Source of the DNA: Bos javanicus
Lineage: Eukaryota > Chordata > Mammalia > Artiodactyla > Bovidae
Assembly (NCBI RefSeq): GCF_032452875.1
Contig: NW_026893683.1
Coordinates: forward strand, 62,001-126,000
Direction: 5' to 3'
Length of the DNA: 64,000 nucleotides
A model generated the notes under the pieces. The model did not search any database. It saw only the letters and a list, made by a program, of their open reading frames with translations, and was not told the DNA's origin. Positions 12,659 to 27,364 of this stretch are shown here, piece by piece; position 1 is the stretch's first letter; the number at the start of each line of letters is the position of its first letter. The position numbers were made by a program, and so were the translations under genes.

Positions 12659-14765
12659 CTGATCACGTGACTGAGCATGCACTGTTCACGTGGCTGATCA
12701 TACACTGATCACGTGATTGATCATGCACTGATCACTTGGATATCATGCACTGATCACGTGGCTGATCATACACTGTTCACGTGTCTGACCATGCACTGAT
12801 CACGTGGCTGATCATACACTGCTCACGTAACTGATCATGCACTGATCACGTGGCTATCATGCACTGATCACGTGGCTGAACATGCACTGTTCACGTGGCT
12901 GATCACACACCTGTCACGTGACATATCATGCACTGATCACGTGGCACTCATGCACTGATCACGTGGCTGATCATACTCTGCTCACGTAACTGATCATGCA
13001 CACATCACGTGGCTATCATGCACTGCTCACGTGGCTCGTCATGGAATGATCACGTAGCTACCATATACTGGTCACGTGACTGATCATGCACAGATCACGT
13101 AAATGATCATGCACTGTTCACGTGACTGATCATGTACTGATCACGTGACTGATCATGCACTGATCACGTGGCTATCATGCACTGCTCACGTGGCTGATCA
13201 TGCAACGATCACGTAGCAACCATGTACTGGTCACGTGACTGATCATGCACTGATCACGTAATTGATCCTGCACTGATCACGTGGCTCATCATGCACTGAT
13301 CACGTGGCTGATCACACACGTATCACGTGACTGATCATGCATGATCACGTGACTATCATGCACTGATCACGTGGCTATCATGCACTGATCACGTGGATAT
13401 CATGCACTGATCACGTGGCTGATCACACACTATCACGTGACTGATCATGCACTGATCACGTGGCTATCATGCACTGATCACGTGGCTATCATGCACTGAT
13501 ATCATGCACTGATCACGTGGCTGATCACACACGATCACGTGACTGATCATGCACTGATCACGTGGCTGATCATGCACTGATCACGTGACTGATCATGCAC
13601 TGATCACGTGACTGATCATGCACTGATCACGTGGCTGATCATGCACTGATCACGTGACTGATCATGCACTGATCACGTGACTGATCATGCACTGATCAGT
13701 GGCTATCATGCACTGATCACGTGGCTGATCATGCACTGATCACGTGACTGATCATGCACTGATCACTGGCTATCATGCACTGATCACGTGGCTATCATGC
13801 ACTGATCACGTGGCTGATCATGCACTGATCACGTGACTGATCATGCACTGATCACGTCTATATCATGCACTGATCACATGACTGCCCATGCACTGATCAC
13901 GTGGATGATCATACACTGATCATGTGACTGATCATGCACTGATCACGTGGCTATCATGCACTGATCACGTGGCTGATCATGCACTGATCACGTAGCTACC
14001 ATGTACTGATCACGTGACTGATCATGCACTGATCACGTAATTGATCATGCACTGATCAGTGACTGATCATGCACTGATCACGTGACTGATCATGCACTGA
14101 TCACGTGACTGATCATGCACTGATCACGTGGCTATCATGCACTGATCACGTGGCTGATCATGCACTGATCACGTGACTACCATGCACTGATCACGTGACT
14201 GATCATGCACTGATCACGTGGCTGATCATGCACTGATCACGTGGCTGATCATGCACTGATCACGTGACTGATCATGCACTGATCACGTGACTGATCATGC
14301 ACTGATCACGTGGCTATCATGCACTGATCACGTGGCTGTCATGCACTGATCACGTGCCTGGTCATGCACTGATCACGTGGCTGATCATGCACTGATCACG
14401 TGACTGATCATGCACTGATCACGTGGCTATCATGCACTACTCACGTGGCTGATCATGCAATGATCATGTAGCTACCATGTACTGGTCACGTGACTGATCA
14501 TACACCCATCAGGTGACTGATCATGCACTGATCACGTGCCTGATCATGCACTGATCACGTGACAAATCATGCACTGATCACATAGCTATCATGAACTGAT
14601 CACCTGGCTGATCATGCACTGATCACGTGGCTGATCATGCACTGATACCGTGACTGAGCATGGACTGATCACATGACTATCATGTAGTGATCACGTGACT
14701 TAATGGCGCTGATCATGTGACTGATCATGCGCTGATCATGTTTGCTATCATACACTGATCATGTG

Positions 14766-15005
14766 CCTCTGGAGGCAATAAACAAAGAGCTGAGTAGGCA
14801 CGAATCAAACAGTCAGCAGGCAATAATCATGGAACTCAGCTGTGAGGAATCATGCTGCTCAGCTGGCAATAATCAAGCAGCTGAGCAGGCAGGAATTACG
14901 CAGCACAGCTGGCAATTGTCAAGCAGATGACAGGCAGGAATCGTGCAGCTCAGCTGGCAATTGTCAAGCAGATGAGCAGACAGTAATCACGCAGCTCAGC
15001 AGGCC
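14766..15005 (+). repeat. Cassette 9, class A (240 bp)
   Basis: Five-unit class A copy, the same in sequence to cassettes 4 and 11 as far as I can compare by eye. It is followed by the usual TGTTCACGTGG and CACTTGGATATC flank. Confidence 0.95.
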
Positions 15006-16150
15006 CTGATCACGTGACTGAGCATGCACTGTTCACGTGGCTGATCATACACTGATCACGTGATTGATCATGCACTGATCACTTGGATATCATGCACTGA
15101 TCACGTGGCTGATCATACACTGTTCACGTGTCTGACCATGCACTGATCACGTGGCTGATCATACACTGCTCACGTAACTGATCATGCACTGATCACGTGG
15201 CTATCATGCACTGATCACGTGGCTGAACATGCACTGTTCACGTGGCTGATCACACACCTGTCACGTGACATATCATGCACTGATCACGTGGCACTCATGC
15301 ACTGATCACGTGGCTGATCATACACTGATCACGTGACTGATCATGCACACATCACGTGGCTATCATGCACTGCTCACGTGGCTCGTCATGGAATGATCAC
15401 GAAGCTACCATATACTGGTCACGTGACTGATCATGCACTGATCACGTAAATGATCATGCACTGTTCACGTGACTGATCATGTACTGATCACGTGACTGAT
15501 CATGCACTGATCACGTGGCTATCATGCACTGCTCACGTGGCTGATCATGCAATGATCACGTAGCAACCATGTACTGGTCACGTGACTGATCATGCACTGA
15601 TCACGTAATTGATCATGCACTGATCACGTGGCTCATCATGCACTGATCCGTGGCTGATCACACTGTATCACGTGACTGATCATGCACTGATCACGTGACT
15701 GATCATGCACTGATCACGTGGCTATCATGCACTGATCACGTGGATATCATGCACTGATCACGTGGCTGATCACACACGTATCACGTGACTGATCATGCAC
15801 TGATCACGTGGCTATCATGCACTGATCACGTGGCTGATCATGCACTGATCACGTGGCTATCATGCACTGATCACGTGGCTGATCATGCACTGATCACGTA
15901 GCTATCATGCACTGATCACGTGACTGATCATGCACTGATCACGTGGCTGATCATGCACTGATCACGTGACTGATCATGCACTGATCACGTGGCTGATCAT
16001 GCACTGATCACGCAGCTACCATGTACTGATCACATGACTGATCATGCACTGATCACGTAATTGATCATGCACTGATCACGTGGCTTATCATGCATTGATC
16101 ATGTGACTGATCATGTGCTGATCATGTTTCTGTCATACACTGATCATGTG

Positions 16151-16382
16151 CCTCTGGAGGCAATGAACAAAGAGCTGAGTAGGCAGGAATCAGTAGGCAA
16201 TAATCATGGAACTCAGCTCTGAGAAATCATGCTGCTCAGCTGGCAATAATCAAGCAGATGAGCAGGCAGGAATTATGCAGCACAGCTGGCAATTGTCAAG
16301 CAGATGACAGGCAGGAATCGTGCAGCTCAGCTGGCAATTGTCAAGCAGATGAGCAGACAGTAATCACGCAGCTCAGCAGGCC
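16151..16382 (+). repeat. Cassette 10, class C' (232 bp)
   Basis: AATCAGTAGGC deletion form as in cassettes 7 and 13. Preceded by GTTTCTGTCATACAC, a flank variant found only before class C' copies. Confidence 0.95.
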
Positions 16383-17727
16383 CTGATCACGTGACTGAGC
16401 ATGCACTGTTCACGTGGCTGATCACACACTGATCACGTGACTGATCATGCACTGATCACGTGGCTATCATGCACTGATCACGTGATTGATCATGCACTGA
16501 TCACGTAATTGTCATGCACTGATCACGTGGCTATCATGCACTGATCACGTGGCTGATCATGCACTGATCACGTGACTGATCATGCACTGATCACGTGGCT
16601 GATCATGCACTGATCACGTGGCTATCATGCACTGATCACGTGGCTGATCATGCAATGATCACGTAGCTACCATGTACTGGTCACGTGACTGATCATGCAC
16701 TGATCACGTAACTGATCATGCACTGATCACGTGGCTGATCATGCACTGATCACGTGGCTGATCATGCACTGATCACGTGACTGATCATGCACTGATCACG
16801 TGGCTGATCATGCACTGATCACGTGACTGATCATGCACTGATCACGTGACTGATCATGCACTGATCACGTGGCTGATCATGCACTGATCACGTGACTGAT
16901 CATGCACTGATCACGTGACTGATCATGCACTGATCACGTGGCTATCATGCACTGATCACGTGGCTGATCATGCAAGATCACGCAGCTACATGTACTGGTC
17001 ACGTGACTGATCATGCACTGATCACGTGACTGATCATGCACTGATCACGTGGCTATCATGCACTGATCACGTGGCTGATCATGCACTGATCACGTAGCTA
17101 CCATGTACTGATCACGTGACTGATCATGCACTGATCACGTGACTGATCATGCACTGATCACGTGGCTATCATGCACTGATCACGTGGCTGATCATGCACT
17201 GATCACGCAGCTATGCACTGATCACGTGACTGATCATGCACTGATCACGTGGCTGATCATGCACTGATCACGTGGCTGATCATGCACTGATCACGTGACT
17301 GATCATGCACTGATCACGTGACTGATCATGCACTGATCACGTGGCTATCATGCACTGATCACGTGGCTGATCATGCACTGATCATGTAGCTACCATGTAC
17401 TGGTCACGTGAATGATCATACACCCATCAGGTGACTGATCATGCACTGATCACGTGGCTATCATGCACTGATCACGAGACTGATCATGCACTGATCACGT
17501 CTAATCATGCACTGATCACATGACTGCCCATGCACTGATCACGTGGATGATCATACACTAATCATGTGACAGATCATGCACTGATCACGTGGCTGATCAT
17601 GCACTGATACCGTGACTGAGCATGGACTGATCACATGACTATCATGTAGTGATCACGTGACTTAATGGCGCTGATCATGTGACTGATCATGCGCTGATCA
17701 TGTTTGCTATCATACACTGATCATGTG

Positions 17728-17967
17728 CCTCTGGAGGCAATAAACAAAGAGCTGAGTAGGCACGAATCAAACAGTCAGCAGGCAATAATCATGGAACTCA
17801 GCTGTGAGGAATCATGCTGCTCAGCTGGCAATAATCAAGCAGCTGAGCAGGCAGGAATTACGCAGCACAGCTGGCAATTGTCAAGCAGATGACAGGCAGG
17901 AATCGTGCAGCTCAGCTGGCAATTGTCAAGCAGATGAGCAGACAGTAATCACGCAGCTCAGCAGGCC
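17728..17967 (+). repeat. Cassette 11, class A (240 bp)
   Basis: Full five-unit copy with ATCAAACAGTC. Its upstream flank is the ATGGCGCTGATC type. Its downstream flank changes to uniform consensus units after about 100 bp, earlier than for cassettes 9 or 16. Confidence 0.95.
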
Positions 17968-19815
17968 CTGATCACGTGACTGAGCATGCACTGTTCACGT
18001 GGCTGATCATACACTGATCACGTGATTGATCATGCACTGATCACTTGGATATCATGCACTGATCACGTGGCTGATCATACACTGATCACGTGACTGATCA
18101 TGCACTGATCACGTGGCTGATCATGCACTGATCACGTGGCTGATCATGCACTGATCACGTGGCTGATCATGCACTGATCACGTGGCTGATCATGCACTGA
18201 TCACGTGACTGATCATGCACTGATCACGTGGCTATCATGCACTGATCACGTGACTGATCATGCACTGATCACGTGACTGATCATGCACTGATCACGTGGC
18301 TATCATGCACTGATCACGTGGCTGATCATGCAATGATCACGTAGCTACCATGTACTGTCACGTGACTGATCATGCACTGATCACGTGACTGATCATGCAC
18401 TGATCACGTGGCTATCATGCACTGATCACGTGGCTGATCACACTGATCACGTGGCTGATCATGCACTGATCACGTGACTGATCATGCACTGATCACGTAG
18501 CTATCATGCACTGATCACGTGGCTGATCATGCACTGATCACGTGGCTGATCATGCACTGATCACGTGGCTATCATGCACTGATCACGTGGCTGATCATGC
18601 ACTGATCACGTGGCTATCATGCACTGATCACGTGACTGATCATGCACTGATCACGGGACTGATCATGCACTGATCACGGGATATCATGCACTGATCACAT
18701 GACTGATCATGCACTGATCACGTGGCTGATCATGCACTGATCACGTGACTGATCATGCACTGATCACGTGGCTGATCATGCACTGATCACGTGACTGATC
18801 ATGCACTGATCACGTGGCTGATCATGCACTGATCACGTGGCTGATCATGCACTGATCACGTGACTGATCATGCACTGATCACGTGACTGATCATGCACTG
18901 ATCAGTGGCTATCATGCACTGATCACGTGGCTGATCATGCACTGATCACGTGACTGATCATGCACTGATCACTGGCTATCATGCACTGATCACGTGGCTA
19001 TCATGCACTGATCACGTGGCTGATCATGCACTGATCACGTGACTGATCATGCACTGATCACGTCTATATCATGCACTGATCACATGACTGATCATGCACT
19101 GATCACGTGGATGATCATGCACTGATCATGTGACTGATCATGCACTGATCACGTGGCTGATCATGCACTGATCACGTAGCTATCATGCACTGATCACGTG
19201 ACTGATCATGCACTGATCACGTGATTGATCATGCACTGATCACGTGACTGATCATGCACTGATCACGTGACTGATCATGCACTGATCACGTGACTGATCA
19301 TGCACTGATCACGTGGCTATCATGCACTGATCACGTGGCTGATCATGCACTGATCACGTAGCTACCATGCACTGGTCACGTGACTGATCATGCACTGATC
19401 ACGTGACTGATCATGCACTGATCACGTGACTGATCATGCACTGATCACGTGACTGATCATGCACTGATCACGTGACTGATCATGCACTGATCACGTGGCT
19501 GATCATGCACTGATCACGTGGCTGATCATGCACTGATCACGTGGCTATCATGCACTGATCACGTGGCTGATCATGCACTGATCACGTAGCTATCATGCAC
19601 TGATCACGTGACTGATCATGCACTGATCACGTAACTGATCATGCACTGATCACGTGGCTGATCATGCACTGATCACGTGGCTGATCATGCACTGATACCG
19701 TGACTGAGCATGGACTGATCACATGACTATCATGTACTGATCACGTGACTTAATGGCGCTGATCATGTGACTGATCATGCGCTGATCATGTTTGCTATCA
19801 TACACTGATCATGTG

Positions 19816-20054
19816 CCTCTGGAGGCAATAAACAAAGAGCTGAGTAGGCACGAATCAAAAGTCAGCAGGCAATAATCATGGAACTCAGCTGTGAGGAATC
19901 ATGCTGCTCAGCTGGCAATAATCAAGCAGCTGAGCAGGCAGGAATTACGCAGCACAGCTGGCAATTGTCAAGCAGATGACAGGCAGGAATCGTGCAGCTC
20001 AGCTGGCAATTGTCAAGCAGATGAGCAGACAGTAATCACGCAGCTCAGCAGGCC
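19816..20054 (+). repeat. Cassette 12, class B (239 bp)
   Basis: ATCAAAAGTC form. The flank just upstream has CATGTACTGATC where most copies have CATGTAGTGATC. The downstream flank is already consensus (GCATGCACTGATCACG), having lost the TGTTCACG variant. Confidence 0.95.
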
Positions 20055-20720
20055 CTGATCACGTGACTGAGCATGCACTGATCACGTGGCTGATCATGCA
20101 CTGATCACGTGGCTGATCATGCACTGATCACGTGGCTATCATGCACTGATCACGTGACTGATCATGCACTGATCACGTGGCTGATCATGCACTGATCACG
20201 TGGCTGATCATGCACTGATCACGTGGCTGATCACACTGATCACGTGACTGATCATGCACTGATCACGTGACTGATCATGCACTGATCACGTGGCTATCAT
20301 GCACTGATCACGTGGCTATCATGCACTGATCACGTGGCTGATCACACTGATCACGTGACTGATCATGCACTGATCACGTGGCTATCATGCACTGATCACG
20401 TGGCTGATCATGCACTGATCACGTGGCTATCATGCACTGATCACGTGGCTGATCATGCACTGATCACGTAGCTATCATGCACTGATCACGTGACTGATCA
20501 TGCACTGATCACGTGGCTGATCATGCACTGATCACGTGACTGATCATGCACTGATCACGTGGCTGATCATGCACTGATCACGCAGCTACCATGCACTGAT
20601 CACGTGACTGATCATGCACTGATCACGTGATTGATCATGCACTGATCACGTGGCTTATCATGCACTGATCATGTGACTGATCATGTGCTGATCATGTTTC
20701 TGTCATACACTGATCATGTG

Positions 20721-20952
20721 CCTCTGGAGGCAATGAACAAAGAGCTGAGTAGGCACGAATCAGTAGGCAATAATCATGGAACTCAGCTCTGAGAAATCAT
20801 GCTGCTCAGCTGGCAATAATCAAGCAGCTGAGCAGGCAGGAATTATGCAGCACAGCTGGCAATTGTCAAGCAGATGACAGGCAGGAATCGTGCAGCTCAG
20901 CTGGCAATTGTCAAGCAGATGAGCAGACAGTAATCACGCAGCTCAGCAGGCC
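20721..20952 (+). repeat. Cassette 13, class C' (232 bp)
   Basis: AATCAGTAGGC form but with GCACGAATC and AAGCAGCTGAGC as in classes A and B. It therefore mixes class C' and A features and may record gene-conversion-like exchange between cassettes. Confidence 0.95.
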
Positions 20953-22359
20953 CTGATCACGTGACTGAGCATGCACTGTTCACGTGGCTGATCATACACT
21001 GATCACGTGACTGATCATGCACTGATCACGTGGCTATCATGCACTGATCACGTGACTGATCATGCACTGATCACGTGACTGATCATGCACTGATCACGTG
21101 GCTATCATGCACTGATCACGTGGCTGATCATGCACTGATCACGTAGCTATCATGCACTGATCACGTGACTGATCATGCACTGATCACGTAATTGATCATG
21201 CACTGATCACGTGGCTGATCATGCACTGATCACGTGGCTGATCATGCACGATCACGTGACTGATCATGCATGATCACGTGACTATCATGCACTGATCACG
21301 TGGCTATCATGCACTGATCACGTGGATATCATGCACTGATCACGTGGCTGATCATGCACTGATCACGTGACTGATCATGCACTGATCACGTGGCTATCAT
21401 GCACTGATCACGTGGCTCTCATGCACTGATATCATGCACTGATCACGTGGCTGATCATGCACTGATCACGTGACTGATCATGCACTGATCACGTGGCTGA
21501 TCATGCACTGATCACGTGACTGATCATGCACTGATCACGTGACTGATCATGCACTGATCACGTGGCTATCATGCACTGATCACGTGGCTGATCATGCACT
21601 GATCACGTGACTGATCATGCACTGATCACGTGACTGATCATGCACTGATCACGTGACTGATCATGCACTGATCACGTGACTGATCATGCACTGATCACGT
21701 GGCTATCATGCACTGATCACGTGGCTGATCATGCAATGATCACGTAGCTACCATGTACTGATCACGTGACTGATCATGCACTGATCACGTAATGATCATG
21801 CACTGATCACGTGGCTGATCATGCACTGATCACGTGGCTGATCATGCACTGATCACGTGACTGATCATGCACTGATCACGTGACTGATCATGCACTGATC
21901 ACGTGGCTATCATGCACTGATCACGTGGCTGATCATGCACTGATCACGTGCCTGATCATGCACTGATCACATGACTGATCATGCACTGATCACGTGACTG
22001 ATCATGCACTGATCACGTGGCTATCATGCACTACTCACGTGGCTGATCATGCAATGATCATGTAGCTACCATGTACTGGTCACGTGACTGATCATACACC
22101 CATCAGGTGACTGATCATGCACTGATCACGTGCCTGATCATGCACTGATCACGTGACTGATCATGCACTGATCACATGGCTATCATGCACTGATCACGTG
22201 GCTGATCATGCACTGATCACGTGGCTGATCATGCACTGATACCGTGACTGAGCATGGACTGATCACATGACTATCATGTAGTGATCACGTGACTTAATGG
22301 CGCTGATCATGTGACTGATCATGCGCTGATCATGTTTGCTATCATACACTGATCATGTG

Positions 22360-22599
22360 CCTCTGGAGGCAATAAACAAAGAGCTGAGTAGGCACGAATC
22401 AAACAGTCAGCAGGCAATAATCATGGAACTCAGCTGTGAGGAATCATGCTGCTCAGCTGGCAATAATCAAGCAGCTGAGCAGGCAGGAATTACGCAGCAC
22501 AGCTGGCAATTGTCAAGCAGATGACAGGCAGGAATCGTGCAGCTCAGCTGGCAATTGTCAAGCAGATGAGCAGACAGTAATCACGCAGCTCAGCAGGCC
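22360..22599 (+). repeat. Cassette 14, class A (240 bp)
   Basis: Five-unit class A copy. With cassettes 15 and 16 it forms an A-C-A trio spaced 887 and 1,358 bp, almost the spacing of cassettes 4, 5 and 6 (888 and 1,337 bp). Confidence 0.95.
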
Positions 22600-23246
22600 C
22601 TGATCACGTGACTGAGCATGCACTGTTCACGTGGCTGATCATACACTGATCACGTGATGATCATGCACTGATCACGTGGATATCATGCACTGATCACGTG
22701 GCTGATCATACACTGATCACGTGTCTGACCATGCACTGATCACGTGGCTGATCATACACTGATCACGTAACTGATCATGCACTGATCACGTGGCTATCAT
22801 GCACTGATCACGTGGCTGATCATGCACTGATCACGCAGCTATCATGTACTGATCACGTGACTGATCATGCACTGATCACGTGGCTATCATGCACTGATCA
22901 CGTGGCTGATCATGCACTGATCACGTAGCTATCATGCACTGATCACGTGACTGATCATGCACTGATCACGTGACTGATCATGCACTGATCACGTGACTGA
23001 TCATGCACTGATCACGTGACTGATCATGCACTGATCACGTGACTGATCATGCACTGATCACGTGGCTATCATGCACTGATCACGTGGCTGATCATGCACT
23101 GATCACGCAGCTACCATGTACTGGTCACGTGACTGATCATGCACTGATCACATAATTGATCATGCACTGATCACGTGGCTTATCATGCACTGATCATGTG
23201 ACTGATCATGTGCTGATCATGTTTGGTGTCATACACTGATCATGTG

Positions 23247-23482
23247 CCTCTGGAGGCAATGAACATAGAGCTGAGTAGGCAGGAATCAGTCAGCAGGCTA
23301 TAATCATGGAACTCAGCTCTGAGAAATCATGCTGCTCAGCTGGCAATAATCAAGTAGATGAGCAGGCAGGAATTACGCAGCACAGGTGGCAATTGTCAAG
23401 CAGATGACAGGCAGGAATCGTGCAGCTCAGCTGGCAATTGTCAAGCAGATGAGCAGACAGTAATCACGCAGCTCAGCAGGCC
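23247..23482 (+). repeat. Cassette 15, class C, CATAGAGC subtype
   Basis: Shares GAACATAGAGC, GCTATAATC and AAGTAGATGAGC with cassette 5, its counterpart 15.2 kb upstream. It differs by TTACGCAGC where cassette 5 has TTATGCAGC, a CpG-type difference. Confidence 0.95.
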
Positions 23483-24604
23483 CTGATCACGTGACTGAGC
23501 ATGCACTGTTCACGTGGCTGATCATACACTGATCACGTGACTGATCATGCACTGATCACGTGACTGATCATGCACTGATCACGTGGCTATCATGCACTGA
23601 TCACGTGGCTGATCATACACTGATCACGGGACTGATCATGCACTGATCACGGGCTATCATGCACTGACTACATGACTGACATGCACTGATCACGTGGCTG
23701 ATCATGCACTGATCACGTGGCTGATCATGCACTGATCACGTGACTGATCATGCACTGATCACGTGGCTATCATGCACTGATCACGTGGCTGATCATGCAA
23801 TGATCACGTAGCTACCATGTACTGGTCACGTGACTGATCATGCACTGATCACGTAATTGATCATGCACTGATCACGTGGCTGATCATGCACTGATCACGT
23901 GGCTGATCATGCACTGATCACGTGACTGATCATGCACTGATCACGTGACTGATCATGCACTGATCACGTGGCTATCATGCACTGATCACGTGGCTGACAT
24001 ACACTGATCACGTGCCTGATCATGCACTGATCACGTGGCTGATCATGCACTGATCACGTGACTGATCATGCACTGATCACGTGTCTGATCATGCACTGAT
24101 CACGTGGCTATCATGCACTGCTCACGTGGCTGATCATGCAATGATCACGCAGCTACCATGTACTGGTCACATGACTGATCATGCACTGATCACGTGACTG
24201 ATCATGCAGTGATCACGTGGCTATCATGCACTACTCACGTGGCTGATCATGCAATGATCATGTAGCTACCATGTACAGGTCACGTGAATGATCATACACC
24301 CATCAGGTGACTGATCATGCACTGATCACGTGGCTATCATGCACTGATCACGAGACTGATCATGCACTGATCACGTCTATATCATGCACTGATCACATGA
24401 CTGCCCATGCACTGATCACGTGGATGATCATACACTAATCATGTGACAGATCATGCACTGATCACGTGGCTGATCATGCACTGATACCGTGACTGAGCAT
24501 GGACTGATCACATGACTATCATGTAGTGATCACGTGACTTAATGGCGCTGATCATGTGACTGATCATGCGCTGATCATGTTTGCTATCATACACTGATCA
24601 TGTG

Positions 24605-24844
24605 CCTCTGGAGGCAATAAACAAAGAGCTGAGTAGGCACGAATCAAACAGTCAGCAGGCAATAATCATGGAACTCAGCTGTGAGGAATCATGCTGCTCA
24701 GCTGGCAATAATCAAGCAGCTGAGCAGGCAGGAATTACGCAGCACAGCTGGCAATTGTCAAGCAGATGACAGGCAGGAATCGTGCAGCTCAGCTGGCAAT
24801 TGTCAAGCAGATGAGCAGACAGTAATCACGCAGCTCAGCAGGCC
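24605..24844 (+). repeat. Cassette 16, class A (240 bp)
   Basis: Full class A copy followed by the complete long downstream flank. The flank landmark CACCTGTCACGTGAC is at about 25,089. Confidence 0.95.
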
Positions 24845-27124
24845 CTGATCACGTGACTGAGCATGCACTGTTCACGTGGCTGATCATACACTGATCACGT
24901 GATTGATCATGCACTGATCACTTGGATATCATGCACTGATCACGTGGCTGATCATACACTGTTCACGTGTCTGACCATGCACTGATCACGTGGCTGATCA
25001 TACACTGCTCACGTAACTGATCATGCACTGATCACGTGGCTATCATGCACTGATCACGTGGCTGAACATGCACTGTTCACGTGGCTGATCACACACCTGT
25101 CACGTGACATATCATGCACTGATCACGTGGCACTCATGCACTGATCACGTGGCTGATCATACTCTGCTCACGTAACTCATCATGCACACATCACGTGGCT
25201 ATCATGCACTGCTCACGTGGCTCGTCATGGAATGATCACGTAGCTACCATATACTGGTCACGTGACTGATCATGCACAGATCACGTAAATGATCATGCAC
25301 TGTTCACGTGACTGATCATGTACTGATCACGTGACTGATCATGCACTGATCACGTGGCTATCATGCTCTGCTCACGTGGCTGATCATGCAACGATCACGT
25401 AGCAACCATGTACTGGTCACGTGACTGATCATGCACTGATCACGTAATTGATCCTGCACTGATCACGTGGCTCATCATGCACTGATCACGTGGCTGATCA
25501 CACACTGATCACGTGACTGATCATGCACTGATCACGTGACTATCATGCACTGATCACGTGGCTATCATGCACTGATCACGTGGATATCATGCACTGATCA
25601 CGTGGCTGATCACACACGTATCACGTGACTGATCATGCACTGATCACGTGGCTATCATGCACTGATCACGTGGCTATCATGCACTGATATGATGCACTGA
25701 TCACGTGGCTGATCACACACGATCACGTGACTGATCATGCACTGATCACGTGGCTGATCATGCACTGATCACGGGACTGATCATGCACTGATCACGGCTA
25801 TCATGCACTGATCACGTGACTGATCATGCACTGATCACGTGGCTGATCATGCACTGATCACGTGACTGATCATGCACTGATCACGTGGCTGATCATGCAC
25901 TGATCACGTGACTGATCATGCACTGATCACGTGGCTGATCATGCACTGATCACGTGGCTGATCATGCACTGATCACGTAACTGATCATGCACTGATCACG
26001 TGGCTGATCATGCACTGATCACGTGACTGATCATGCACTGATCACGTGACTGATCATGCACTGATCAGTGGCTATCATGCACTGATCACGTGGCTGATCA
26101 TGCACTGATCACGTGACTGATCATGCACTGATCACTGGCTATCATGCACTGATCACGTGGCTATCATGCACTGATCACGTGGCTGATCATGCACTGATCA
26201 CGTGACTGATCATGCACTGATCACGTCTATATCATGCACTGATCACATGACTGATCATGCACTGATCACGTGGATGATCATACACTGATCATGTGACTGA
26301 TCATGCACTGATCACGTGGCTATCATGCACTGATCACGTGGCTGATCATGCACTGATCACGTAGCTACCATGTACTGATCACGTGACTGATCATGCACTG
26401 ATCACGTAATTGATCATGCACTGATCACGTGACTGATCATGCACTGATCACGTGACTGATCATGCACTGATCACGTGACTGATCATGCACTGATCACGTG
26501 GCTATCATGCACTGATCACGTGGCTGATCATGCACTGATCACGTAGCTACCATGCACTGATCACGTGACTGATCATGCACTGATCACGTGGCTGATCATG
26601 CACTGATCACGTGGCTGATCATGCACTGATCACGTGACTGATCATGCACTGATCACGTGGCTATCATGCACTGATCACGTGGCTGATCATGCACTGATCA
26701 CGTGCCTGATCATGCACTGATCACATGACTGATCATGCACTGATCACGTGACTGATCATGCACTGATCACGTGGCTATCATGCACTACTCACGTGGCTGA
26801 TCATGCAATGATCATGTAGCTACCATGTACTGGTCACGTGACTGATCATACACCCATCAGGTGACTGATCATGCACTGATCACGTGGCTGATCATGCACT
26901 GATCACCTGACTGATCATGCACTGATCACGTGACAAATCATGCACTGATCACATGGCTATCATGAACTGATCACGTGGCTGATCATGCACTGATCACGTG
27001 GCTGATCATGCACTGATACCGTGACTGAGCATGGACTGATCACATGACTATCATGTAGTGATCACGTGACTTAATGGCTCTGATCATGCGCTGATCATGT
27101 TTGCTATCATACACTGATCATGTG

Positions 27125-27364
27125 CCTCTGGAGGCAATAAACAAAGAGCTGAGTAGGCACGAATCAAACAGTCAGCAGGCAATAATCATGGAACTCAGCT
27201 GTGAGGAATCATGCTGCTCAGCTGGCAATAATCAAGCAGCTGAGCAGGCAGGAATTACGCAGCACAGCTGGCAATTGTCAAGCAGATGACAGGCAGGAAT
27301 CGTGCAGCTCAGCTGGCAATTGTCAAGCAGATGAGCAGACAGTAATCACGCAGCTCAGCAGGCC
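27125..27364 (+). repeat. Cassette 17, class A (240 bp)
   Basis: Full class A copy. The upstream flank lacks a short piece, reading TTAATGGCTCTGATCATGCG, where most copies carry an extra CATGTGACTGAT segment. A similar shortening occurs before cassettes 31 and 36. Confidence 0.95.

Larger units (their letters stand above)
12659..19815. repeat. 23-bp satellite block with cassettes 9-11
   Basis: Array carrying the long class A/B downstream flank after cassettes 8 and 9 (landmark CACCTGTCACGTGAC at about 12,907 and 15,250). A long uniform consensus stretch runs from about 18,070 to 19,690. Single-base losses such as GATCAGTGG, GATCACTGG and GATCACGGG occur at the same relative places as in other blocks, so they are inherited variants and not random errors. 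Confidence 0.93.
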
